Origin: Asterias amurensis
Lineage: Eukaryota > Echinodermata > Asteroidea > Forcipulatida > Asteriidae
Direction: 5' to 3'
Assembly (NCBI RefSeq): GCF_032118995.1
Contig: NC_092648.1
Span: 1,813,001-1,877,000, forward strand
DNA length: 64,000 bases
The translations under genes and the position numbers were made by a program. Positions 24,031 to 35,119 of the stretch are shown piece by piece (within the stretch, counting starts at the first letter, position 1; each line of letters starts with the position of its first letter). Under the pieces are notes generated by a model that worked only from the letters and a program-made list of their open reading frames with translations, did not search any database and was not told where the DNA came from.

Positions 24031-24218
24031 TTGATCCCTTGTAGAGAACTAAAAAGCAGTTTTGGCTCACCACATAAAACTGAATATTATGTACAAGTTC
24101 TCGTCCACCTAGAGCATCCATCATTGGCGACAGTGGGATATTTTGTCCACGATTAATTCTGGCGGAGACGAAGTCGCTGAATTACAAGCATCCAGTGTAC
24201 TTCTTGACAATGTTCATA

Positions 24219-24752
24219 AGCCTTTTTGAGGTATGGTGGACGTAATAAAGGCCGGTTTATACTCTCTGCGACACTTCGACTTATCATTACGCACTGCGCT
24301 TCCGTTTTACTGAGCTTAAGACCCTGATGCTGAACCGGAATGCCATCAGAGTTTCCCGAGAAGGTGTCAGCTGAAGACAACCATCTCGCTCAACTGAGCT
24401 TCCGGTTAAGCACTGCGGACTTTGAGAAAGGGTTCCGCGCGCTGCATCAAAGTGAAAACGCAGCGAGAGTACACCGGTTTGGGTGTATTCAGACAAATTT
24501 ACTCAACCAAATCGCGCCCTATATGGACTGTATCGAATAACCCATTTCCCTTTGTTGCTATGAAAGTGGCCATATTGTATGGCAGGCCGTATGAGCGTTT
24601 AAACCCGTATGTCAATGAAGCATGCAGTGTTCCTGGTTTGATTTATATGGCGCATGCATACACACCCACATGGGGAAGCTCACAGACCAATTTTGTTTTG
24701 TCGGATTGGTCTATTGAGTAAGCCACATGTGTCCACCATACCTTAAAAAGCC
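24219..24752. mobile_element. Inverted-repeat element in the PPM1A 3' region
   Basis: The ends are AAGCCTTTTTGAGGTATGGT and CCATACCTTAAAAAGCCT. The interior is CpG-rich at 24290-24480. It lies 115 bp beyond the PPM1A stop codon, so it is probably within the 3' UTR or just past the gene. Confidence 0.7.
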
Positions 24753-24866
24753 TAATTGCATGAGATCTCCGCAGTGGTTTCCCATCAGGGCGACATAGTC
24801 GAGAAGATCGTCAGACAACCCCGCAGATACACAACATCCTCAGGCCACACCACGGATCAAGGAAAC

Positions 24867-25148
24867 TTACCAGGCATCGTCCGACGCTTCCTAGGGGGAC
24901 AAAGAAGAGCGTGAATCAAGACATGCTACCAGAGGGAATGGGATGATGGGTTGGAAGGTGGGTTGTAGTGGATGAAGTGGAAGGTGGATGGTTGACATCA
25001 ATGTCTGCAGTCACTGATGACCATTCAACTAAAATCGGTCTTAGATTTGTCTTCACTTGTGAATTCTTGCCAGACTTGAGCAATGATTAGCCGCATCTCT
25101 GTTGAGAAGTAGGAAACTCATTGAAAACCAACCATCATAAAAACAACA

Positions 25149-25189
<41 letters not shown>

Positions 25190-28100
25190 TTTTTTACTAT
25201 ATACATAGCATAATCTTGTTTTTTTAAATAGATACAATGTATCTGGTGAGGTACTTGTTGCCAAAAAATTATACAATTTAGTTTTTTAACCTGTTATCGA
25301 AGTACTCTATTATTGTTTTCCGGATCAATGCAATGTACATGTAAGCAAGTTATTTGAGATGCATAATTTCATACTAAGCCAAGTACAAAATGCTTACTGA
25401 AAGACATTTTTTTAATGTCCGTGCTTAATAAATATTTAGGTTAATCCTATCGACTTACCTCATCTTGTTTCTGATCTGAATTTAATCTGTTGACGATGGA
25501 TTCAATGGTAGATTTCCTGTTGAGACAAACCACCAGTGGATTAGGCTACAGTAGATTACTCCAGGTATTGCTGTAACTTTTACACACTAACACTTTTTGG
25601 CCAAGTTAGGGCGGTGTGCTCTTGGCTGAGTGCACTGTTCGCACGCCCAAAGGATGAGAACAATACACTCGGAACAAGATCACACAACACCTTTCAGCAG
25701 GGATCAGTTGAGAACAAAATGCGTTATCATCATCATCATTCGGATGGGAAGATTGAAAAACAATTCTGCGTGTTCTTCAGCAGCCAAGAACACACAGACC
25801 GAACTCGATCATTCTGCGTGTTCTTCAGCAGCCAAGAACACACCGACCGAACTCGACCATTGATTTTTAGGCAAGTCATCCATTAGGACTACTGAATATC
25901 AGCAATATTTCTGCTTCTAAGGCAGTTCTATGAAATTGGGGCCAGGTCAGTGCATGTCTTTTGATTTTCTTAAATGTACAACCCTCGTAAAGGGAAAGAG
26001 TGACAATGACCAAAAGATCAAAGTAAATATTTTCAAATTAAAGTTAATACACTTTGACCCTCCTAGTATAGGCCTAATGCCTTGTTTTTGAAAGGGCACT
26101 AAGGTTCTTTCTCTTTGGTTAAGAGCACCTCTACATGTATGAGGACATTTTAAATTTCTATTTGAGCAATTGAAGGGGCACAAAGGCAATGGAAGCAACT
26201 GCCTCTGTTGCCTCCATAGAGTACCAGGCCCACTGGTAATATTCCAAGAAAGGTGACCAATAAGTTTTAAATATTTCAGGCCTGTGCACATGTGGTGATG
26301 GAGGCACAACTAGGCCTGTGACGGTTACCGAATTAACTGACCGATCGTCCGAACGCGCAATACATTGTTCAGCTCAGATGAACTGTAAAACTCTTCGCTC
26401 GAAACTGTCGAGAAACACCGATCACGATTGCATGCGACACACAACAGCACTCATATCATTCCGACAAATTACAGGCTGGTAGTCTTTGTTACCGCGCTAC
26501 TTTGCCTGCTAAAGGCAAGACACATTTAACACAAAGGGATCACAGTAGCGATTTGTTTTAGTTAATCAATTTAGCACGGCGGTCAGTTACATAAAATGTA
26601 CATGTACATGTAGTTTAAATTAAAATAAGCGACCAATTTCTTTAGTAGGGTGGACTGAAATTTTAAGAGGGCGACCAAAAGCCCACAGGTGGAGAACAGC
26701 AAGGCTGGCAATTTGCATCTTTACTTCAACACCACAGTGGATGATATTGAATGGTCAAACAGTAGGAGGGTTAAGAGTTGCTTTCATTACTTGGTTGATT
26801 TAAGATAACCAAAAGAACATGCACTTACTTTGCTTGTATTCCTCCACCGGGTGGTAAACCTTCAATCTCAGTGGTTGTCATTACATGCATGACCAGATCA
26901 ATGCCCACTCGCTCACCAAAACTATCCATTATCTCTATAAATATAGTCCACAAAATAAATAAATTATCACTTATCAGTCCAATCATTCCGGTTAACAAAT
27001 TTTAAATTATCTACTCTCAAAATAACCCACGGCACCCACAGCAATTGCCATGGTGCCCCATGCTTCTGCTGTGATGCCCTTTGCAAAGTTCCAATACAAA
27101 TTGACATTTTCCTCAAAGCGTGCCCCTTCTTGGTAAAACCATACTCCTGTACGATCTGTACGATCTCTTCCATCTATCTTGTAATGCTTGTGTTCCTTGA
27201 GTAGGAAATCATGGGGTGATAGGTCATTTATGCCGGACCAACACTCACGGCATACATTGTACTCTCTCCATTTCAAACAAGTACATTCACTACCATGGGC
27301 AGTGCACCGTATCAATACCTCTCATCACTTAAACAAGGGATAAGAAGCACTGAATAACATGCATAACATTGCATGTTCCTTTGCAGCAACTTCAGAACCT
27401 TGTTTTGTTATAAATTTGTTGGGCAAGTTGGGATCAAAATTGATCAAATGTACATGAAACCTTGCAAATGTTCTGCAAACCTCAATAAATTTCTCATAAG
27501 AAAATGAATACAAGACTATTGAGCAGAATGTTCAACCCGATACAGGCCCCATACATGTAGACACTGCCATCAGTTGATCAACAGCAATGAAAACCCTCAT
27601 GCATTCATTCACCATTGGCAATCCACACTCCATCATTCCCACAACACTCGCAACTTTACACCACTTTCACTGCAAGATCAGTCACGTTTGGATGGACACC
27701 AGCCAAACTGTCCCTATCTGAAACTCTAGAGGGCGCTCTACAAAGATCGCTTGCAGGCCTGTATGCTTTGTTTTTGAAAGGGCAGGTGGCACCAAGGCAT
27801 TTCTCTTAAATAAATGGCACCCTATGAGGAAATTGTACATTTCTACTGTAGCATTTCAAGGGTACTTTAGGCAATGACCAGGGGGCATAATGGCAATCGC
27901 CTTTGTTGAATCCGTGAAGTATCACACCTGGCTTGCCAATAGACTGATCCATTAAGCTCCGCCTCATTGCATATTGACCAATCACAACGCAACGAAGGTC
28001 CGACACTAAGGTCCGACATGCGTGCGCGTATGCTTGGCGCACGCGGCAGAGTTGTGCAGAAAGGCATTGTAGAGCCCCAAGTGTTCTTGCTCACACGTGC

Positions 28101-31100
28101 GTCGTGGGCGGAGCCTACTGGATCGGTCTATACTCAATCCAAGTGGAAGATACAACTTGCTACAGGAAGTTGGTAATGGACAAAAGTACACTTGACCCCT
28201 TTCACACCCGACATGTGCTATGCAGGCAAGAGATATTCATACAGTGTCAAACCTATTCTGACATGGCATCATGGGAGTGCACAGTGTGATTAAAATCCCA
28301 TTCAGGTCAGGTGCTGCAACATGAACAACCTTGAACATGAATTGTCAACGCCTCAATGTTTTTTCTGCGATTCTGTCCAAGGAATTGATGCGCATGCAAT
28401 GGAATGTGCTGAACTGGCACTTTACTTGCAGAAAGCATTTAAATTGAGGCAGATACTGTAGACTCTTTGCTAAATGGTAAGCATACATGTATAGCCATAT
28501 TGTTTAGCTGGTGCCCCACTCATGTTTTGCTTAGCAAAGAAATTTGTCAAGCAGACTTTTTCTGCTTAACAGCTTCATGAAATCGGGGCCTGATGAAAGG
28601 ACCAGAAGTACATCACACACAACAAGAACATGTACTGTACATACATGTAGAGGTTCCATGATAAAGATATGGTGCTTGATAATGACCGATCAAACATACT
28701 CCCTCAAGGCATCTGAACAGCATAGACCTATAACTGTCACAATGACTTCACCTCACCTCTTATACACATAGATCGCAATAAGATTACAAACACATGTTTG
28801 TACCAGCCTACTATTACATTAGTTTTTTCTCCTGCCATGCATGGCTCGCAATCTGATCAAATTAAAGTACACATGGCCACGGCAGCCATGGCCTCTTGCC
28901 CTGATCTTGGCCTTGGTGCCCCTCCAAAAGTTTCCCATAGAAGGCCTGAAATTTCATCATTTAACACGTTGAAAGGGAAAGGCCATTTTCAATGGGAAAC
29001 TTTTAACAGTTTAAAGCGCTCTATTGCCTGCATGTAGTTTTCCAGGCCTGCCATAGGCTTTAAGATTTTCTGATTGAAGTGCCTTTTTTCAAAATGAAAA
29101 TGGCCTTGCCCTTTCAAAGATGAAATTCCAGGCCTGGTACTACATATATGCAGGCTTGTATGCTCATTTTTCGAAAGGGCAAGGGCACCAAGCCACTTTC
29201 TCCTTCAGGGCACCCTACATGTATGAGGAAATTGTAAGCATTTCAAGGGCACAAAGGCAATGACCAGGGAGCATGGAGGTGATTGCCTTCGTTGCCTTCA
29301 TGAAATATCAGGCCTGGTACATTTTACAGGGAGATTTGAATCCTCTAAACTCCTACCTTTGGTTTTAGCTTCCAGGGTTTTGTCTAACTCCGCTTCCTTG
29401 GCCATGGCGTCCTCGCTAATCTTAGGCGCATTCTCAAATGTGATGATAATGATGCTCATGTTATCGCGACTTCCCTGAGGACGAAATGAACAGAGTCACA
29501 TTTATCAGTCACATTCATTGCTGGATAATATATGCAAAATAACCGGGGGCTCTCCCCCATGCACAAGCTAGCGTATCAGGCCGATACCCCGATCGGAGTG
29601 CTGATATGCTCACATTTCAGCCAAACACCAAATTCACAGAAAACATCAAGATAAAATGCTCCAGGTTGCACAGTACAGCTTTTAAAACCAAGATAAACAC
29701 CAAGTAAGTAATCAATCACGTACCCTCACCTAAACAGCTTTTTTATTTAACATTTGTTTTATTTTTGTAAAACAAATATAAACACATTCCAGAAACAAAA
29801 GTGAAAACATCATTGTCATCAGTAGCAAGACACAAGCCAATGTATTTGAGTATCATGGCAAAATCTACACTGTACAATCAAACTAAGATAAAACACCTGC
29901 CACTGTTTAATAACAAGCTTTTTGCTGGTATATTTTTTATGGTGTTACATTGATAGATTCTAAGAATCTATTCTCAAAAGTACTTAGGGTCATGGATTGG
30001 TTTTTGTTCAGTATTAACACCATAAAAGTCACCTGTTAACGTTTCAGCTGAAAGTAAAGTGTCAATTTGTTGAGTAAAATCACAACAAAAAAAGGATCTG
30101 TATTCTCATCTAAAGTGTTGAATCCATACTCGTATAGAGAGGTAACAGCGAGTACCAACCACATCTCTGGTCGCAGCATTCCCGAACAGAAACCACAGAA
30201 ATTTTAATCTTCAAACAATCCTCAGAAATCTGACAAATGACTCATGCCTGAATCGTTTCTCAGATTCAAATGTTATTGGGTGAAAACTTATTCAAAGGAA
30301 ATTCTTCCACAAAATAGTTTCAGGCCTTGAACTTCGGTCTTGAAGGGGCACAGCATTTTCCCCCCGGTTAAGGGGCACTCAGCATGTATGAGGAAAATGT
30401 ATGTTTGTATTAGAAACTTGCAGAGGGCGCACAGCAAAAGCACAGGGCACCACGACAATTACTGTAGGTTATGAGGCTGCATTGCTTCCAACCAAGTTTT
30501 TGGACTGTAAAGGGGGTAACCCTGTTTCAGCCCTAGGAGTAGGTGGCAACAACCACTTGACAAAACAAATTATAGCCCACACCTTGAAGTGGCCTTTGGG
30601 CCTTGTGTGTCTGGTGAATTTCATAAAAGAAAAATTAAAAAAAAAGTTTTTAATTTTTTTTATGGCCATTAATTTTTGGAGTAATTACCAATCCACATTT
30701 AGTGACTACAAATTTAGTATAAAATTCTCCACTCTGTGGAATACAAACCTTGCATAGACACGTGTCCACCACCATGTTACAGACTTCCTTCAGGTTATCC
30801 GTCAACTCAAGACGTGACCGCACAAAGTGACAGACCTCCTCGTTGCTCATCACATCCCAGATCCCGTCGCAAGCTAGCACAATAAATTCATCATCCCTAC
30901 TCCGCTGTATCGCCTTCACATCCGGCTCTGGGGACACAAGTTGCTCCGTCGAGCCCATTCCTACGTTATTTTTATATTCAAAGTCTCCTAGGGCCCTCGA
31001 TACGGCCAACGATCCATTGACTCGCTGGATCATGACAGTTCCACCAGCCTTCTCGATACGATTCTTCTCATTCTGCTTGCTCGGTTTATGATCCTCTGTT

Positions 31101-31588
31101 GAGAAGCACACTCCACCGGCACGACTCAAGACAGCGCGAGAATCCCCACAATTCGCAAAGAAAATACTTTTCGGCGACAACATCGCGCCAACGGCCGTCG
31201 ACCCGCTCTTGTCGTTATCCCGCGCCAAGATATCGCGCATCTTCTTATCAATACTGAGAAAGCCAGTCCGCAATCCTGTTTTCACACTCTCGTCGGTTGG
31301 CTGAAAGTTCGGGCCGGGTTTTTCGTTCCCTTTGAAGTCCTTATTCGAGGTAACCTCCTCCAGTAAGTTTTTGGCGCAATACTTAGCAACTTTAGAACCC
31401 GCATGGCCGTCGTAGACGGCGAAGAAAGACCAGTCTTTGAGGCCGAAAGGCAAACCTATGACAGCTGTGTGTGCGTCTTCCATCTCGACCCGCCAGCCTT
31501 GCATGCTACACAGAGCAAATCTTAATCCGTTTCCGCATCCTACTTCGTTCTCCTTCTCCATCTTGGGCTTGTCTAGAAATGCCCCCAT
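24867..31588 (-). CDS. PPM1A: PPM1A-type PP2C serine/threonine phosphatase (complete)
   Basis: The five coding exons, in transcription order, are 31588-30749, 29474-29357, 26934-26829, 25516-25459 and 24890-24867. The 381-residue product compares with 382 in human PPM1A. The first exon carries most of the PP2C domain. The N terminus [12 protein letters not shown] has Gly2 in a myristoylation context. Metal and phosphate residues are visible: Arg33, Glu37 and Asp38 in [10 protein letters not shown]; Asp60 and Gly61 in VYDGHAGS; Asp241 in [15 protein letters not shown]; Asp284 in [11 protein letters not shown]. The C-terminal helical region follows ([33 protein letters not shown]), ending EASDDAW, like human TDDMW. 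In mammals PPM1A/B dephosphorylate stress-kinase, SMAD and IKK-pathway targets; that role is known for the family, not shown here. It is PPM1A rather than PPM1B by its C-terminal tail, though an invertebrate single orthologue of both is likely. Confidence 0.95.
25151..25187 (+). repeat. (ATTG)n microsatellite
   Basis: About nine tandem tetranucleotides, in the last PPM1A intron. Confidence 0.9.
25763..25858 (+). repeat. Two tandem copies of a 48-bp unit
   Basis: The unit starts 'ttctgcgtgttcttcagcag' and ends 'ccgaactcga(t/c)ca'. The copies differ at about two bases. Each copy contains an inverted pair 'tgttctt / aagaaca'. Located in PPM1A intron 3. Confidence 0.85.
26070..26320. mobile_element. 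'ggcaccaaggcaatgg...ccaggcc' repeat fragment
   Basis: Shares 'gaaagggcactaagg', 'ttgaaggggcacaaaggcaa' and 'ctgcctctgttgcctcca' with segments near 20030, 23430, 27755-27930, 29150-29320 and 30310-30470. It is a common noncoding dispersed family in the PPM1A introns. Confidence 0.5.
27007..27315 (-). pseudogene. Cys-rich open frame, possible ZZ-like finger remnant
   Basis: The minus-strand frame reads [40 protein letters not shown]. Its spacing of CxC, CxxC and two later histidines is like the second half of a ZZ zinc finger. The frame then runs into a known dispersed repeat (27010-27110), no splice sites or start are evident, and it sits inside PPM1A intron 2. It could be a captured exon fragment or chance. 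Confidence 0.15.
27939..28131. mobile_element. MITE with ATAGACTGATCCATTAAGCT ends
   Basis: The left ATAGACTGATCC...AGCTCCGCC pairs with the right GGGCGGAGCCTACTGGATCG...TCTAT. The interior is CpG-rich, with a direct repeat 'aaggtccgaca' at about 27994-28019. Located in PPM1A intron 2. Confidence 0.75.
28900..29140. mobile_element. 'ggccttgcccttt / aaagggaaaggccattttcaatggga' inverted repeat
   Basis: 'gaaagggaaaggccattttc' pairs with 'gaaaatggccttgccctttc'. The outer ends carry 'ggcctgaaatttcat' and 'gatgaaattccaggcctgg'. Related copies lie at 31947-32095, 45293-45468 and 51395-51535. Located in PPM1A intron 2. Confidence 0.6.
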
Positions 31589-31946
31589 GCTTACACCTTC
31601 TCCTCTATTCTTACTCTAACTGTTTCTACAGCATCAATCTCGTCTCCACAACCACTGAAGCAATCCGTGGTGAGTTTTTAGAGCCACGACGTATTCATTG
31701 TGACCAAACTGATGCAGAATCCATTACTCACACTTTACGTGATTTCTAATACACTTTAACACTCCACGCCAGATGAGGTCATTGGTCTTAAACGTTCACA
31801 CATGGATCTGCAACAGGAAGAACAATATCAAACAATTAAAAACAGAATAATGCCACTGCTTAATACAAATGAAGATCTCACACACTGATCTTACGTCATT
31901 TCCTATTGTAAGAGGCTGCACAAGGTCGCATCTTACAATCAAAATC

Positions 31947-32095
31947 AGGCATGGAATTTTATCTTTGAGAGGGCAAGGACGTTTTGCAAAGGGCACTTCC
32001 ATTGGAAAATCTTCAAGTCTCTGGGAAAGTTTTTAAAGGGCACCCAGGCCAAGACCAAGGGCAACAAAGGCCATGACCTCCATGACATTCCAGGC
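31947..32095. mobile_element. Copy of the 'aggcctggaat / attccaggcct' repeat
   Basis: 'aggcatggaattttatcttt' at the left and 'catgacattccaggcct' at the right, with 'gcacttccattggaaaatct' inside. Same family as 45293-45468. Confidence 0.6.
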
Positions 32096-32219
32096 CTCCA
32101 AAATAACAAAAATTAATATGACAATCAAAATGATCAATATCAAAAACAAATTTGATTCACCCAACCCACCCACTTAAAAACTTTGAATGTTAAATATTAT
32201 CTAAATATTTAAAATATGA

Positions 32220-32921
32220 TTGTTAACTTCTCCCAATGCAGGACTTTTTAATAGCTTTTTCAATAACGAATTTGAGGAATTATTTGAATATCCGGTTAAT
32301 GGCGAAAAGGTATACCTGTCCGTAACCGCGAATGCCTTTTTTATCTTAACCTCAATGGTTATCCACAATGGGCGCAAATACCTATTTATAAACCGGATAG
32401 TCCTGTAATTACAACCAAGTAACCGCATATTCTTTAATATCCGAATATCCGTGAACGTCGGGCGACAACTGATAGGAATGTTTTGTCTGAATCCTTATGA
32501 AACTTCTATCAAGACAGCATAAAACAGCATAAATTAAGAATTTAACTTTGCTCACCTCCGTGAAGAGTTGAAACAGTGACATTTCTGACGTAATTTGTTC
32601 AAAGATTACGAAAGTTTTTCTTCACGTACATGTAGAGTCAATCACGATCAAAAGAAAAAGCAAATCGCCATCTTTAAATTAGACCCGGTTATTTTTATGA
32701 ATGAACTGAGTGACACTGTCTAAAACTAATATCAATCCGCCCATAAGATCTCATTCACAATGAACAGCGCCCTCTAGCGGCAAAAAAATATTTTTAAGTT
32801 AAAAAAAAAAAATTATAGCGCCCTCTAGCGGCGAAAAAACTATTCGAATATCCGATTAATTTCGGATAGTTGGCCAGCGGTAACCGAATACCAAAATTTC
32901 ACTATTCGCCCAGCACTAGTT
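32220..32921. mobile_element. hAT-like noncoding debris
   Basis: Repeated 'gaatatccg' and 'cgaatatccgattaat' motifs, two tandem copies of 'agcgccctctagcggc' (32765-32840), and a right end 'cactattcgcccagcactag', whose reverse complement resembles hAT ends. No transposase frame was seen. The candidate PPM1A UTR exon lies inside this span, so at least two insertions may be involved. Confidence 0.35.
32556..32650 (-). promoter_or_regulatory. Possible PPM1A first (5' UTR) exon and CRE-like promoter
   Basis: On the minus strand a strong donor CGGAG|GTGAGC ends at 32556. A CRE-like TGACGTAA lies at 32586-32593, about 1 kb upstream of the coding start. No TATA box was seen. The PPM1A start exon has AG sites a little upstream of its ATG that could accept the splice. 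This is inferred from sequence signals only. Confidence 0.3.
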
Positions 32922-32935
32922 AGTAACTAAATGTA

Positions 32936-33281
32936 CATTACTCAAAATAATTGTTAGCATAAAACCTTACTTGGTAACGAGTAATGGGGAGCTGTTGAGC
33001 ATAAAACATTGTGAGAAACGGCTCCCTCTGAAGTACAATGTACAATAACATAGTTTTCGAGAAAGAAGTAATTTTCAACAAATTTGATTTCAACAGAAAT
33101 CAAGCATCTGAAAGCACACAACTTTGTGACAAGGGTGTTTTGTTCTTTCATTATTATCTCGCAACTTCAACGACCAATTGAGCTCAAATTTTCAAAGATT
33201 TATTTTATCCTATATGTTGAGATTCACCAAGTGAAAAGACTAGTCTTTGACAATATAACCAAAAGTGCCCATTGTCTTGAA
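32936..33281. mobile_element. Family P MITE, left end lost
   Basis: Starts inside the family at 'ctcaaaataattgttagc' and ends 'accaaaagtgcccattgtct'. The interior is colinear with the copy at 52492. Confidence 0.75.
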
Positions 33282-34072
33282 CATCAACTGTACCATAAGT
33301 ATGTACAGGTGTATCTATTCTGAAATCTGAATGGCCCCAATATATCAAAATAAGTGTTTATCACAACTATTATCCAAAATTCAAGCTTCACCACGCGAAC
33401 AATAAGTAATCAAATATTACAGATAAAAAAGGAAACCCAAGTACCTTTTAAACCTCAAGGTGCAAATAATCCAGGGTGTTGTCTGTTTAGTTTGATAGTT
33501 TCTTGGCTTGGGTTTAAACGTACCTTACAAAAACAAACAAAGATATTGCGTTTGAGTGGGTTACAAAGTTGAATTTGTCTATGACACTGCCCACATGATT
33601 AGTCTTCTGTCACTCTTTACACTAGAACCCAGGGGCTAAAAATGGATACTTATCCAGCTGGGCTGTTAACAAAACTTGTTTTTCCTTTGATGTCAATTGA
33701 TTTTAAGTGTAAAGGAACTGAGTCGGATTTCATTTACAATGTACAAAATATACAGGATTGCTTTTTTTTCAGTCCAGACATTTTAGACACTGACCACAAG
33801 AAAGAACATTTAATACAATAATAGTTGTCACTAGAATAAGTTACACCAGAACATTATTTCAACAACAAGTTTTGTGTGAAAAACAATTAATTAATAATTG
33901 TTGTTGTCAAGAAAATTGGTAATGGCCTAAAATGCTTTGGCCACAGCTGGGTTCTTTCTCAAGCCCAGTTCTTTCTCAAATGCTACTTACATGTATATGT
34001 TTTTCGGTTGCAGCATTTTCTTCATGGTTCAGTTTCTTGTGAACTTGATTTACACAATTTTAAATCGTTCAA

Positions 34073-34388
34073 CTTAAAGCCATTGGACACTTTCGGTAAA
34101 CAGTATTGTCCATCACAACTTATATATATAAAATAACAAACCTGTGAACATTTAGGTTCAATCGGTCATCGGAGTCAGGAGAAAATAACGAGAAAACCAA
34201 CCCTTGTTTCCCCACGTTTCACCGTGTCATGACATGTGTTTACTATAAATCCGTAATTCTCAATGTCGAGAATTGATAATTGTTTTAATGTTTTCTCAAA
34301 AAGTAAAGCATTTCATGGAATAATATTTCAAGAGAAGTCTTTTACCATTACCTTCTGTAAACCCTGTAAGTTATTTGTAAATCTGTGA
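34073..34388. mobile_element. Hairpin MITE, family Q, truncated
   Basis: The left end is TTAAAGCCATTGGACACTTT, with the interior hairpin centre 'ctcaatgtcgagaatt'. It stops after 'acagggt'-like sequence; the complete copy is at 61702-62085 in the opposite orientation. Confidence 0.75.
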
Positions 34389-34767
34389 TTTTTTTTTTCT
34401 TTTCTGTTCCATAAGTGTATAATGGCTTTAAAATCTCACTATCTATCAAGGCCTTTTTTAGTATCCAACGAACACTTTGGGGGAAAATTCCATAAAATGT
34501 GTTCACAGCATCATAATTTGTTGCTTTATTTTAGCAAAAACTGTTGCGCTATTAGAGATGCATCCAATGACCCGATGGGAAGGATGATTCGCATGCTAGA
34601 AAAACAGGACGAGGTCATTTTGAGTTGAATGTCAGTTTAAAACACACTTTTTCAAACAAAACTGAAGTAAAACTCTTATTTTGTAACATTTATTTTGTTG
34701 CACATCCAACATGTCCAACCCTACAGCGCAAGCATCAATAACAGGATGGTTATATTATTAATATTAG

Positions 34768-34880
34768 GAAGGGAAAACCCCCAATGGGGGAAATCCATGC
34801 AATCGGGTAGGGACTGAAAACCAAATCCACATGCAAGACTCCTGTCTGACTCTGAGGTGGGATTCGATTCAAACCAGGGT
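34768..34880 (-). mobile_element. tRNA-derived SINE, family 3 (minus)
   Basis: 'gggaaaacccccaatggggg', 'gggtagggactgaaaacca' and a B box-like 'gggattcgattcaaacc'. It abuts the nested element at 34881. Confidence 0.6.
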
Positions 34881-35119
34881 CTAGTTGCAAGAACGTAACC
34901 CTCCTCCCGAGCCGAGGGCCATACACCTCCGGCCTACAGCCCTTGGGAGGAGGGTTAGTGATCACGGAAAAGTTTCCGTATGGCGCCACCACTTTTTCAT
35001 TCGACATGAAATAATACAGTAGGCCCTATCTAATTTACCTCAATGAGGTATCTCTTTTTGTAAATATAAGAGTGAAAAAGTGGTGGCGCCATACAGAAAG
35101 TTATCCGTTATCGCAACTA
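34881..35119. mobile_element. Nested MITEs: CTAGTTGC outer element carrying a GGAAAGTTTCCGTATGGCGC inner element
   Basis: The outer element starts CTAGTTGCAAGAACGTAACC and ends TTATCGCAACTA. The inner element (about 34965-35107) has arms 'tatggcgccaccactttttc' and 'aaaaagtggtggcgccata'. The inner element interrupts the right end of the outer one after 'gggaggagggttagt'. A solo inner element is at 41088-41188. Confidence 0.75.

Larger units (their letters stand above)
18980..24866. other. Intergenic between convergent ALKBH6 and PPM1A; repeats only
   Basis: No gene was seen. The contents are a minus-strand SINE (19110-19302), a 'caaggcaatgac / ccaggcctg' type fragment (about 20030-20165), a half MITE from 20751, a tandem SINE head array (21007-21480), a long palindrome (22205-22544), two hairpin MITEs (23326-23858, 23883-24030) and a 534-bp inverted-repeat element (24219-24752). 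PPM1A 3' UTR must begin at its right edge. Confidence 0.6.
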
